The notes under the pieces: generated by a model
The model's database searches: none
Told to the model about the DNA's origin: nothing
Seen by the model: the letters and a program-made list of their open reading frames with translations, nothing else
Part shown: positions 1-7,491 of the stretch, piece after piece
Layout of the letters: each line of letters starts with the position of its first letter
Position numbering within the stretch: the stretch's first letter is position 1
Made by a program: the position numbers and the translations under genes
From: a virus
DNA: 29,170 nt
IMG/VR virus record: IMGVR_UViG_3300032223_001156
Coordinates: 1-29,170 of that record
Strand: one strand, 5' to 3'

Positions 1-110
1 ATGAAACTAAACTTAAAATGATTGAAGAATTTATCAAGGCTTTGAATAACAGAAACTTTGTTATCAAGTCTGCCATCGATTGGTTCAAGATGAGTCAGGG
101 TATCGTATAA
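1..110 (+). CDS. uvsY: UvsY recombination mediator, C-terminal fragment
   Basis: Partial gene entering from the left edge; the open frame begins at base 3 and ends at TAA 108-110, leaving 35 residues. In T4, UvsY loads the UvsX recombinase onto gp32-covered single-stranded DNA. The visible tail has the pattern F-I-K-A-L followed by R-N-F-V-I-K and a final I-D-W-F, which lines up with the T4 UvsY C-terminus (A-L-D-A-I-K-S-R-G-F-A-I-K). It lies 15 bases before uvsW, a neighbour pairing seen in many T4-like phages. The ATG at base 1 is in another frame and stops after six codons, so it is not the start of this gene. The call rests on a short match plus context. Confidence 0.72.
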   Translation, partial: ETKLKMIEEFIKALNNRNFVIKSAIDWFKMSQGIV

Positions 111-129
111 CCGCCTAAATATTAGGTGG
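111..129 (+). promoter_or_regulatory. Hairpin with embedded late-promoter octamer over the uvsW start
   Basis: CCGCCTAA (111-118) pairs with TTAGGTGG (122-129), with one G-U pair and a 3-nt loop, giving an 8-bp stem that buries the GTG start codon (126-128). The 5' arm and loop contain CCTAAATA (114-121), a late-promoter-like octamer ending 4 nt before GTG. A read-through message from uvsY would hide the start, whereas a message begun at this promoter would lack the 5' arm. The hairpin is read directly; the regulation is inferred from T4 late genes such as e. Confidence 0.55.
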
Positions 130-1634
130 ATATAGAAGTTGAATCTGTAGATGAAGTTCGTTACTACATCAAAGCAGAAAAAGGAATAAAGCAAGAGTTA
201 CGAGAGTATTTCTCGTTCATGGTTCCAGGAGCCCAGTATATGCCTATGTTTAAACGGCGTATATGGGATGGAAAAATTCGTCTATTTGATATTCTTTCTT
301 CAACTCTTCCAAGAGGATTGAAATCATATCTTCAAAAATTTGCATCAGATAGAAAATATGCTTTAAATTTTAAAGAAAGCACTAATCCATTATGCATTAC
401 CGAGGAACAACTTCAGGATTTTTACAACAGTCTGAATGTTTCTGTAAAAAAGAATCCTGTAAAAATGCATCAGCATCAACAACAGGCTATTCTTCATGGA
501 TTAAACAAGCATCGTTGCGTGATAATATCACCGACCGGATCTGGAAAAAGTTTAATAATATACGTATTGCTCCGTTATCTTCTCTCAATATTAAAACAAG
601 ATAGAAAAATTTTAATACTGGTTCCTACTGTTGGCCTTGTTAATCAGATGGAATCTGATTTTTTTGATTATTCCAAATCTGATAAATCTTGGTCTTGTAA
701 TAAATTTATTCATAAAATATCTGCAGGAAAAAATAAAGATTCCAATAAACAAGTAATAATTTCTACATGGCAATCAATATATAAATTACCAAGAGAATGG
801 TTTGATCAATTTGATGCTATATTTTTTGATGAATGTCATCAAGCAAAAGCAGAATCAATCAACATGATAGGCCAAAAACTTACAAAAGCTTGGTTTAGGA
901 TAGGGACAACTGGAACATTAGATCAAACACAGGCACACAGATTAAGTATAGAAGGAATCCTAGGTCCTGCTATACAGTTCATACAAACAAAAAACTTAAT
1001 GAACAAGGGATTGCTTGCTAAACTGGGAATAGACTGTATATTGTTGAAGTATACGGAAGAAGAAAAGCAATCAATAAAGAAATTAAAATATCCAGAAGAA
1101 ATACGATGGATTATAAGTAATACAGAGCGTAATGAATTCCTCAAACGACTCATCTTCAGCACCAAAGGAAACACGCTTGTCCTCTTCAACTATGTCGAAT
1201 TACAGGGAAAACCCCTCGCGGCTCTCCTTGAAGCAGCATCAGAGAATAGACCAATATATTTCATCGATGGAAAAACGGAAGCAGAAGCAAGAGAATACAT
1301 CCGTAAAATCATTGATACAGAAACTAACGCCATATTGGTTGCGAGTTACGGCACTACTTCTGCTGGCATCAATATTGTCAATCTTGATAATATCGTCTTT
1401 GCGTCTCCTACGAAATCTGTAATAAGATTACTTCAAAGCATTGGTCGTGGTTTAAGAGTTTCTCCTAAAAAGAAAACTCTTAAAGTTTATGACGTTGTTG
1501 ATGATCTTTCTTTGAATGCTCATAAAAATCACGTATATAGACATTTTGAAGAAAGATTAAAAATATACAAAAAAGAAAAGTTTGATTATAAGATTTATTC
1601 GATGGGGATGATGCCACCCTCAAAAGATAAATAG
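126..1634 (+). CDS. uvsW: UvsW-type recombination/repair helicase
   Basis: 502 aa, the same length class as T4 UvsW. This superfamily 2 helicase unwinds branched DNA (R-loops, Holliday junctions, stalled forks) and shifts T4 from origin-dependent to recombination-dependent replication. The N-terminal domain carries the W-D-G-K-I-R-L motif (47-53) typical of UvsW. Walker A is SPTGSGKS (135-142), the DEAD-box variant is DECH (235-238), motif III-like T-T-G-T is at 261-264, and motif VI is QSIGRGLR (437-444). The GTG start is supported because the following D-I-E-V matches the T4 start MDIKV and the next internal ATG would delete the N-terminal domain. The start lies in a hairpin with a late-type octamer. 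The stop codon TAG overlaps the promoter of the next gene. Codons between about 1137 and 1340 look less AT-rich than the rest. Confidence 0.96.
   Translation: MDIEVESVDEVRYYIKAEKGIKQELREYFSFMVPGAQYMPMFKRRIWDGKIRLFDILSSTLPRGLKSYLQKFASDRKYALNFKESTNPLCITEEQLQDFYNSLNVSVKKNPVKMHQHQQQAILHGLNKHRCVIISPTGSGKSLIIYVLLRYLLSILKQDRKILILVPTVGLVNQMESDFFDYSKSDKSWSCNKFIHKISAGKNKDSNKQVIISTWQSIYKLPREWFDQFDAIFFDECHQAKAESINMIGQKLTKAWFRIGTTGTLDQTQAHRLSIEGILGPAIQFIQTKNLMNKGLLAKLGIDCILLKYTEEEKQSIKKLKYPEEIRWIISNTERNEFLKRLIFSTKGNTLVLFNYVELQGKPLAALLEAASENRPIYFIDGKTEAEAREYIRKIIDTETNAILVASYGTTSAGINIVNLDNIVFASPTKSVIRLLQSIGRGLRVSPKKKTLKVYDVVDDLSLNAHKNHVYRHFEERLKIYKKEKFDYKIYSMGMMPPSKDK
1626..1633 (+). promoter_or_regulatory. 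Late-type promoter GATAAATA for the 213-aa gene
   Basis: GATAAATA overlaps the uvsW stop codon. By T4 late-promoter spacing the transcript would start near 1639 and carry a 17-nt leader containing the strong ribosome binding site AGGGAGGA before ATG 1656. Confidence 0.6.
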
Positions 1635-1655
1635 TATTGAAGGGAGGACATTCCT

Positions 1656-2297
1656 ATGTCCGATTCACTTCCTGAGAATTCACTCTCAGGCATCTTAAGA
1701 GTTGTAAAGCTTTCAACAGGTGAAGAAATTATTGGCCTGATAAATGAAGCTTCTCCCGATAAATATTCAATAAAATTACCTGCAAGACTTGATTGCTATT
1801 TGGCAAAAGATGAAACGGGTACTTTAGTTGAATATGTAAAATTAACAAATTATTTGGCAAATATAAAAGGCTTTGAGGTTTCTTTGCCAAGACATGCAGT
1901 AATATACATTGGATCCCCTGCAATAGAATTAGAAAAAATGTATGAGACATATTTCATGACTATGCAAACAGATCCAAAATCTGTAGTTACTTCTGGTAAT
2001 ATAGACGATCTTGGAAATGCTGAACCTGGATTGCAATTATTGAATGATCTATTCAACAATGAAGATTTTATAAATTTTGTAAATGATTTAATGGATAACT
2101 TTGAAGCAGCAGAATTGATAATAGATGAAGAAGATGCAGAAACTTCTATAGAAGAAGTAATTGAAGAACAATTAACTCCGAAAAAGAAGAAAAAGAAGTC
2201 AAAGATCAAACCTGAATCAAAAAAGTTACCTTATAATCCAGAAGCAAATCCAAATACAGCAGAAGGCTGGTCAGATAATCCAGAAGATTATCTTTAA
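1656..2297 (+). CDS. Conserved small acidic/basic-tailed protein, possible LSm-like N-terminal domain
   Basis: 213 aa, function not recognised. Residues about 12-90 are beta-rich and open with V-V-K-L-S-T-G-E-E-I-I-G, which resembles the first strands of Sm/LSm folds; this is a weak pattern match only. The middle (about 110-165) is acidic and probably helical. Near the C-terminus there is a lysine block (K-K-K-K-K-K-S-K-I-K, about 176-185) followed by a Pro/Asn-rich tail ending S-D-N-P-E-D-Y-L. It has its own strong ribosome binding site and a late-type promoter, and follows uvsW. Its 3' end overlaps that of the convergent tube-like gene by four bases, with no terminator visible between them. 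A nucleic-acid-related role is a guess from the neighbours and the basic patch. Confidence 0.85.
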   Translation: MSDSLPENSLSGILRVVKLSTGEEIIGLINEASPDKYSIKLPARLDCYLAKDETGTLVEYVKLTNYLANIKGFEVSLPRHAVIYIGSPAIELEKMYETYFMTMQTDPKSVVTSGNIDDLGNAEPGLQLLNDLFNNEDFINFVNDLMDNFEAAELIIDEEDAETSIEEVIEEQLTPKKKKKKSKIKPESKKLPYNPEANPNTAEGWSDNPEDYL

Positions 2298-2845
2298 TTT
2301 GGACTTCCATATAGATTTGAATCTCCCGCTGGAGTCAACTCATAATATGAATATTTAAACATACATGTTGCTTTAAGTATGTTTACATCAGATGTATCTG
2401 ATTGAAATATCAAACCAGATAATTTGGTTGGAACTATATGTACAAAACTTACTGATAATACATTTGAAGTGCAACCACCATATCTAAAATTTGTATTTGG
2501 TATTGTTAATGTTGCACTTCCATGCCATTGACCATAAACAGCATTATCTGAATTTGCATCTTTAATATTTGTAATATTTCTTATCCAAGAATATATACTT
2601 TTCCAGTTTTCTAAATTTTCATCAACTATGAATTCTATTGATAGTGGTTCATAATTTGCTGCCAATGTTGGTACGGGAACAGTAGTACCAAAAATTGTAC
2701 CTTGTGGATGATCTGGTACAGTCAGTCCTGGCAAATTAACTCTTTGCGTCATTAATTCTAATTTTTTAGTTCCACGTTTAACAGTAAATTGAAAATAATT
2801 AGAATATAATGGATTTGTATTGTCAAAACAATTTGTATCTGCCAT
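2294..2845 (-). CDS. Tail-tube-fold virion protein (gp19-like)
   Basis: 183 aa. It has the layout of contractile-tail tube proteins: an N-terminal strand (Y-F-Q-F-T-V), a V-N-L-P-G-L-T-V-P segment, a P-L-S-I-E-F-I-V-D-E core strand followed by the N-W-x-x-I-Y-x-W-I helix, and a final F-K-Y-S-Y-Y-E-L strand. T4 gp19 shows the same order (a P-A-G-I segment, F-D-D-W-T-V-T-V, a helix, then L-A-L-D-Y-W-E). It stands alone next to gp23, away from the main tube genes, and has its own promoter right after the gp23 terminator. It could be a tube paralogue, a baseplate-tube adaptor or a tail-terminus protein. The late promoter lies five bases before ATG and no Shine-Dalgarno sequence is present. Confidence 0.7.
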   Translation of the reverse strand: MADTNCFDNTNPLYSNYFQFTVKRGTKKLELMTQRVNLPGLTVPDHPQGTIFGTTVPVPTLAANYEPLSIEFIVDENLENWKSIYSWIRNITNIKDANSDNAVYGQWHGSATLTIPNTNFRYGGCTSNVLSVSFVHIVPTKLSGLIFQSDTSDVNILKATCMFKYSYYELTPAGDSNLYGSPN

Positions 2846-2850
2846 AGAAA

Positions 2851-2858
2851 TATTTATG
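2851..2858 (-). promoter_or_regulatory. Late promoter CATAAATA placed 5 nt before ATG (leaderless design)
   Basis: On the minus strand CATAAATA (2858 to 2851) is followed by TTTCT and then ATG at 2845. If the octamer spans -13 to -6 as in T4, +1 is the A of ATG. CCATA (2859-2855) can also pair with TATGG (2846-2842) over the start codon. Confidence 0.65.
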
Positions 2859-2859
2859 G

Positions 2860-2890
2860 AAAAAGAAAAACCTCCCCATTTCTGGGGAGG
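2860..2890 (-). terminator. Rho-independent terminator after gp23
   Basis: CCTCCCCA (2871-2878) pairs perfectly with TGGGGAGG (2883-2890) around a TTTC loop. On the minus strand the stem is followed by a T-rich run (complement of 2860-2870). A T run also follows on the plus strand (2892-2897), so it may act in both directions. Confidence 0.9.
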
Positions 2891-2921
2891 CTTTTTTGTG
2901 ACCTGCTAACTTTACCGTTTA

Positions 2922-4343
2922 TCAGTTGCACATACCGTGGAGGTTTGTGATTGTGGTTAGACGGTAGTATTGGTTCAAGCCCTGTGTGAGGTTGTCAGCA
3001 TCAGGTGTTGTGCCGTTTAGGACGTAGGGGTTGGCTACGACGCCGTAACGGGTCTTGAATGCAATCTTTGGTTGGAAGGTGTTTGGATCTACTGCACGGA
3101 CCATTTGGAGAGGAACGTATGGGCAGTAGAAGAGACCAGCGTCATATGGTGACTCGCCCTTATAACCAGCGCAGAAGAAGTTTACACCGAGTGGGGTGTA
3201 GGGGTCAATGTAGACGCGAATCTTACCATTGAGTACGCCTGCGAAGGTGCTTTGTGTGTCATCAACGTTTAGTTGAGGAGCAATTGCTGGGCTGAGGCTC
3301 ATGAAGCCAGACATGGCTAGGGCTGCTGCGGTATCGCTATCGCAGATGATGAAGTTGCCCTTACCACGACGGGTTTCCTTGGCGATTGCGTTGCACTCAC
3401 GCTCGATTTGGAAGGTGAGGCCACGGAAGCGCTCTGCTGACCAACGACCGTCTGAGTCGTTGTTTAGGTCGTATGTACCACCACCAGAGGTGTATAGATC
3501 GCCTTGGGTTGAACCCTTACGAGCTACGAAGTAGATGGTGCGGACGATCTCGCGGTTGATTTCAGCAAGAATTTCTGTGCTGAGGAGGTTTGCGAGTTCG
3601 GCTTCAGCATCTAGACCGTGGACGGCCTTGAGGTCTTGTGCCAATTCAATTGTGTAGTTGCTGCTTAGAGCGCGTGTACGGGCTTGTACGGCAACACGGT
3701 CAATTGAGAAGGCCATTTGGTTCCATGCAGTTGCTGGACCACCTGAAGCGCTACCGATACCTTCACCGTAGTTGGTGAGTAGGCCACGGAAGGCGCTGAA
3801 TTGAGCGTTTGTAAAGCTACGGATTAGATTTGGGTTGCCTGCTGTTGGACCGCAAGAACCGCATAGACCGTAACCTGCTGTAGCACCCTTATAGTCTGTA
3901 CCGATAGACCATGCAGAACCACCGAAGCTTGGTTGAGCTTCTTGGAACATGGCTTCAGCGTAGGCTTGGGTTGAACCATAGGCGCAACCACCGTAGTTAG
4001 CACGCATTGCGAAGATCAAACCTGTTGGAGCGGTCATTGGTTGAACGCCACAGATGTCATATGCCATTAGATTTGGCATTGCGCGACGAACTAGGGAGAT
4101 AAGAACTGGGTCATAACCGGCGACGCCACCACTGTTGGTGAAGCTTGCAGGCATGCCTAGGTTGTTTGAGGTCATATCTTCTGTGAGGTGTTGAGCGCGA
4201 ATTGCTTGCTCTTGGTTCTCTAGAAGAACTGCGGTGACCTTCTTACGGTAATCATCAGCGATTGATGGGAGTGCCTCGTGGCTTAGAACGGGGCTCCACT
4301 TTTCTGTTAAAATATCATATGGTGTGTTGTCTTGAAAATTCAT
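2922..4343 (-). CDS. 23: Major capsid protein gp23
   Basis: 473 aa (T4 gp23 is 521). It forms the hexamers of the head shell. Signatures are the N-terminal K-W-S-P-V-L helix, L-L-E-N-Q-E (40-45), and V-R-R-A-M-P-N-L-M-A-Y-D followed by I-C-G-V-Q-P-M and A-P-T-G, all close to T4 gp23. The sequence H-L-T-E55-D aligns with the T4 maturation site F-L-T-E65-A, so gp21 probably removes the first 55 residues. The gene has a late-type promoter (4381-4374), a 25-nt leader with AGGAG, and a strong terminator, consistent with heavy late expression. Codons are much richer in G and C (CGT/CGC Arg, GGT, ACC) than in the flanking structural genes, as expected for translational selection. Confidence 0.97.
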   Translation of the reverse strand: MNFQDNTPYDILTEKWSPVLSHEALPSIADDYRKKVTAVLLENQEQAIRAQHLTEDMTSNNLGMPASFTNSGGVAGYDPVLISLVRRAMPNLMAYDICGVQPMTAPTGLIFAMRANYGGCAYGSTQAYAEAMFQEAQPSFGGSAWSIGTDYKGATAGYGLCGSCGPTAGNPNLIRSFTNAQFSAFRGLLTNYGEGIGSASGGPATAWNQMAFSIDRVAVQARTRALSSNYTIELAQDLKAVHGLDAEAELANLLSTEILAEINREIVRTIYFVARKGSTQGDLYTSGGGTYDLNNDSDGRWSAERFRGLTFQIERECNAIAKETRRGKGNFIICDSDTAAALAMSGFMSLSPAIAPQLNVDDTQSTFAGVLNGKIRVYIDPYTPLGVNFFCAGYKGESPYDAGLFYCPYVPLQMVRAVDPNTFQPKIAFKTRYGVVANPYVLNGTTPDADNLTQGLNQYYRLTTITNLHGMCN

Positions 4344-4373
4344 TTTAGTATTACTCTCCTATTGAGTTAAAAT

Positions 4374-4381
4374 TATTTAGA
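4374..4381 (-). promoter_or_regulatory. Late-type promoter TCTAAATA for gp23
   Basis: TCTAAATA on the minus strand, with predicted +1 near 4368 and a 25-nt leader carrying AGGAG about ten bases before ATG 4343. The CTAAATA variant recurs before gp22 and before the 315-aa gene. Confidence 0.6.
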
Positions 4382-4392
4382 ATCTGAAAAAA

Positions 4393-5436
4393 TTAAAGCT
4401 TTCTATTCAATTTACCAATTACATTTGCGTAATTTTCAACTGTATTGTTTTCGATTGGTTGTACGGCTGAAAAAGTTACTTCTTCTGTAATTTGTTGTGG
4501 TTGGGGACGAACGTAATTTTGGTTCAAGAGGTAATTATTCTTGATGGCCAATAATTTTTCACGATACTCTTCTGGTCCACCAAAAGCTACATTTTCCATT
4601 AGGGATTGTAGTTTGGCAACTTGTGTATCGGCTAGGTCTCTTGTCTCAGCAACAAATACTGTTGCGCATTCTGTTAGAGACATTTCCTTGCGAAGATTGA
4701 TGTTTTCATTGATTGCACTGTTTAGATTTTGTTCTAGTTGTCTATTTTGAGCATAGATCTCATCTAGAGCATTGTACTTCTCTGCAGGAACATCAATGTA
4801 GTGGTTCTCAAAGAGGTTCTTTAGACCACTGATGAAGTTTTCTGCGATTTGTGTCTTGATACCTTGTTCGACAGCGATTGTATTTTCTGTCATCCATTCT
4901 TCTACAACGTAATCTAGGTAATCATCAACTTTTTCAACTAGTGTTGTTGTTACATTGTCGAGATAGACCTTGACATTTTCATCTAGTTGTGCAACAGTTT
5001 GTTCAACATGATAATTAACTCTATCTTGAACTGCTGCTTCAAAAATTCCTTCTAGTTGATTGAGAAGTTCTTCTGTGGCATTATCTTCGCCTAGTAGGGA
5101 AACCAAGGCATTTTTAAATTGTTCCTTGGCAGCTTCATCTACTTCTTGTGCATTTGTGTGTGTAGCAACATCTACATCTTCATCTGAAGAACTGTCCATG
5201 TATTCTTGAGTCAATGGACCTGTAACTTGGGTTCTTTTGACTACGGGCATACCTGGTTGTGCCTGTGATATTTGTGTTACTGCTCCTCCACCTACGACTG
5301 GTTGGGGGAATGTTTCTGGTTTACCGTCTTGGGTGTATGCATATCCATTAATTGGTGGAATGCCTACTGATCCCATTTGGGTCATTGGCATTTGTTGTGC
5401 ATTTGCTGTGTTATTTGTTTGATTTGTTTTTTTCAT
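4393..5436 (-). CDS. 22: Prohead core scaffold gp22
   Basis: 347 aa (T4 gp22 is 269). It is the main internal scaffold on which gp23 assembles, later chopped up by gp21. Residues 1-90 are low-complexity, rich in Gln, Pro, Gly and Thr. From about 100 onward it is strongly acidic and helical, with the gp22 hallmark segments V-E-E-W-M-T-E-N (about 179-186) and F-E-N-H-Y-I-D-V-P-A-E-K (about 209-220), followed by a coiled-coil-like stretch. It lies directly upstream of gp23 as in T4, and has its own late-type promoter and an AAGGA ribosome binding site. The long Gln/Pro-rich N-terminal extension is not part of the T4 protein. Confidence 0.93.
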   Translation of the reverse strand: MKKTNQTNNTANAQQMPMTQMGSVGIPPINGYAYTQDGKPETFPQPVVGGGAVTQISQAQPGMPVVKRTQVTGPLTQEYMDSSSDEDVDVATHTNAQEVDEAAKEQFKNALVSLLGEDNATEELLNQLEGIFEAAVQDRVNYHVEQTVAQLDENVKVYLDNVTTTLVEKVDDYLDYVVEEWMTENTIAVEQGIKTQIAENFISGLKNLFENHYIDVPAEKYNALDEIYAQNRQLEQNLNSAINENINLRKEMSLTECATVFVAETRDLADTQVAKLQSLMENVAFGGPEEYREKLLAIKNNYLLNQNYVRPQPQQITEEVTFSAVQPIENNTVENYANVIGKLNRKL

Positions 5437-5458
5437 TTCAATTATCCTTGAACTTTAA

Positions 5459-5466
5459 TATTTAGT
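5459..5466 (-). promoter_or_regulatory. Late-type promoter ACTAAATA for gp22
   Basis: ACTAAATA on the minus strand, with predicted +1 near 5453 and a 17-nt leader containing AAGGA before ATG 5436. It lies just beyond the stop codon of the 252-aa gene. Confidence 0.58.
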
Positions 5467-5471
5467 AAAAA

Positions 5472-6230
5472 TTAATATATTCCTTTTCTCATTCCTGATG
5501 ATAAATATCCACCTGCTCCGAGTGCTGATTTTCTTGGGTTATAAGCGAGATCTTCAAATGCTCTGGCAGCACTATCTGCTCCCATCATTTTTGTTGCAAA
5601 ATCTAATGGGTCATATCCCATTGCAGCTAATTCTGGCATCTTTTCTGCTAGCTTTTGTCCAAACCAACCAAATCTACCTGGGGTTGAATTTTCTTTAAAA
5701 TTGTTTAATTTGCTTTTAACATTATCATCAACCCATTTTTTTATATCATCTGGTGTATATTTGGAATTCTCTGGCATTATTTTATGTATTTCTGCATAAC
5801 CTTTTCCAGCACTTGAAGGTGCACCAAGATATCGTTGTGCCAATTCTAATTTTATTAATTGTTTTAATCCACGCATTGGTGCAGCTAAAAGTGCTCCAGG
5901 TTGTAGCACTACTGGACCAATTTGAATGTTTGCTCCAGAAAATCCAAGAGAATCAATTGTAGAATCTACTATACCTTTATAGTTTGACCAAGTTGCTTGG
6001 GAGTAGATATTAGTGCCAGATGGAGTTTCATCATGTGCACCAAATAAAATTTGTTCAGGTGATGCTTCTAATGGTAGAACATCATCATATGCACCACAAA
6101 CACCAACTCCGGCACCACCAGGACCATAATTTTTAGTTGATGGGGCCCAAGTAGAACTGTCCTCTTCAAAAAGAGGACTTTCTAGTGCTTCCATCAATAC
6201 ATTTTTTGTCCAAGGATCGAATAATGGCAT
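5472..6230 (-). CDS. Unrecognised protein of the prohead operon (252 aa)
   Basis: Placed between the gp21 protease and gp22 scaffold genes, where T4 has no gene. It overlaps the gp21 stop codon in a TAATG junction, so it is probably translated by coupling to gp21. Visible features: an N-terminal helix with V-L-M-E14-A, which fits the (L/I)-x-E cleavage pattern of T4 prohead protease and resembles the capsid-targeting sequence of T4 internal proteins; a Gly-rich stretch (about 37-46); a hydrophobic, Pro-containing segment I-G-P-V-V-L-Q-P-G-A-L-L-A-A-P (about 103-117); and a basic C-terminal end. No enzyme motif is visible. It is probably an inner-head or prohead protein, but that is inferred from position. 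Confidence 0.85.
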   Translation of the reverse strand: MPLFDPWTKNVLMEALESPLFEEDSSTWAPSTKNYGPGGAGVGVCGAYDDVLPLEASPEQILFGAHDETPSGTNIYSQATWSNYKGIVDSTIDSLGFSGANIQIGPVVLQPGALLAAPMRGLKQLIKLELAQRYLGAPSSAGKGYAEIHKIMPENSKYTPDDIKKWVDDNVKSKLNNFKENSTPGRFGWFGQKLAEKMPELAAMGYDPLDFATKMMGADSAARAFEDLAYNPRKSALGAGGYLSSGMRKGIY

Positions 6231-6874
6231 TATAGGCTCTTAAAGTAATTTTCAAATACTTTTACAATGTTCTTTTGTAGATTTCTTGAAGAAGAATTTT
6301 TAATCAATTTTCTTGCGGCTTGATGTTGTCTTTCTGACCAAATTCCATTTTCAAAAATCCATTCACGCCCTTCCATGATTCCATTGACGAAAGCATTTGG
6401 TGCTGAAGGATCTGCAACGATATCAATTGCTGCTAACATGAAGTCTTCTTGAACTTCTTGATAACCATTTTTGCTTTTGAGAGAACCCATTCCACGAGTA
6501 GAGACACCAAGTTGTGCGCCTTCATCAATAAGATTTTTGACGATGCGACCCATTGGTGTATCGAGAACTTTAGCTTTTCCATAAATGTTTTTACCATCTT
6601 CGTGAAGTTCCTTTACTATGTGTGAAACACGATCAAGATTAACAGTTGGACCAGTTGGGTGGTTTAGTTCACCCATTGCTCTGCCTTTATTGACGTATTC
6701 GGTAATATATCGATTTGTTTCCTTGGCTAATGTTGGTTGAGGATAAATTCGTCCATTACGGTTCTTCATGTCTGATTGCATGAAAACACCTTCTATGAAG
6801 TAATTTTTATCTCCATTACCAGTATTTTCTTTGATATACTTAACGTCTTCTGTTAGTTCTGTGATTAGTTTCAT
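6230..6874 (-). CDS. 21: Prohead core protease gp21
   Basis: 214 aa (T4 gp21 is 212). This serine protease cleaves gp22, gp23 and other core proteins during head maturation. The family pattern is clear: E-G-V-F-M-Q-S-D near 28-35, N-R-N-G-R-I-Y-P (38-45), catalytic His72 in G-E-L-N-H-P, catalytic Ser125 in L-G-V-S-T-R-G, and an acidic residue in A-A-I-D151-I-V-A-D155-P-S-A-P as probable third member of the triad. The position between the core proteins and gp22 matches T4. The ribosome binding site is a weak TAGGTA, 17 bases after the preceding gene. Confidence 0.96.
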   Translation of the reverse strand: MKLITELTEDVKYIKENTGNGDKNYFIEGVFMQSDMKNRNGRIYPQPTLAKETNRYITEYVNKGRAMGELNHPTGPTVNLDRVSHIVKELHEDGKNIYGKAKVLDTPMGRIVKNLIDEGAQLGVSTRGMGSLKSKNGYQEVQEDFMLAAIDIVADPSAPNAFVNGIMEGREWIFENGIWSERQHQAARKLIKNSSSRNLQKNIVKVFENYFKSL

Positions 6875-6891
6875 TTATTTACCTATTTTTA

Positions 6892-7491
6892 TTATGATTT
6901 ATTACCAGAACCTGGTTTTTGACCTTGCTGTCTGTTATATACATTTTTGTAAAAAATTTGCCATGGAATTGACTTATACTTATCTGATGTTTGGCTAATT
7001 CCTTGGCCTTTTTGCCAATCTCTCCACTTTGATTTTAAATCTTCTAATTGCTGCCAATATTCTTTCAATGCTTTCAACCATTCATCTTCATTTGGATAAT
7101 CTTTTATCTGTGGTATTTTGTGTTCTTGTTGCCATTCATCTGGAGTTTGGTCTGGTTTTGGTTTTGGTTCGGAAGGCTTTGTTGCTCCTGTTCCTGGTTT
7201 GCTACCTGGTTTTCCTGATGGGCCTGCTGGTGGTTTCCCACCACCACTACCAGCTCCACCTTTTCCAAAACTAATTGCTGCAGATTCATCTGGCTTTAAT
7301 GATGAATAACCAGCGGAAACAACATCATCTACATCTTCATTGATTCTTAAAAAGTTCTTTGACACATTAATATATTCTTCACTTAAACGATGATTTAATT
7401 TTTCATAAATTGCATTTGAAGTATTTTGTTTAAATTCTACAGCATTTTCTTCAATTACATTTTTGATCATTTGTTTTACTTTGTTATTCAT
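6892..7491 (-). CDS. Probable prohead core protein in the gp68 position
   Basis: 199 aa. Residues 1-50 form a helical domain (F-K-Q-N-T-S-N-A-I-Y-E-K-L-N near 20-33) that resembles the N-terminus of the protein encoded just upstream. The middle (about 72-115) is a Gly/Pro/Lys-rich linker, and the C-terminal part is highly charged with several Trp residues. V-I-E-E15-N near the start fits the gp21 cleavage pattern. It overlaps the upstream gene by ATGA and precedes gp21, exactly where T4 carries the core protein gp68. The homology to T4 gp68 itself is not demonstrated; the role is inferred from gene order and the shared helical N-terminus. Confidence 0.75.
   Translation of the reverse strand: MNNKVKQMIKNVIEENAVEFKQNTSNAIYEKLNHRLSEEYINVSKNFLRINEDVDDVVSAGYSSLKPDESAAISFGKGGAGSGGGKPPAGPSGKPGSKPGTGATKPSEPKPKPDQTPDEWQQEHKIPQIKDYPNEDEWLKALKEYWQQLEDLKSKWRDWQKGQGISQTSDKYKSIPWQIFYKNVYNRQQGQKPGSGNKS

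Noticed and set aside
1758-1765. GATAAATA octamer inside the 213-aa gene
   Set aside because: It lies within coding sequence, with no start codon or operon boundary downstream; AT-rich sequence makes such matches expected.
6875-6886. GGTAAATA just before the gp21 start
   Set aside because: The octamer would end only one base before ATG, putting transcription start inside the gene; GGTA is more likely part of the ribosome binding site.
7029-7309. Plus-strand frames opposite the Gly/Pro-rich core protein
   Set aside because: They mirror the low-complexity Pro/Gly/Lys linker and show no independent features.
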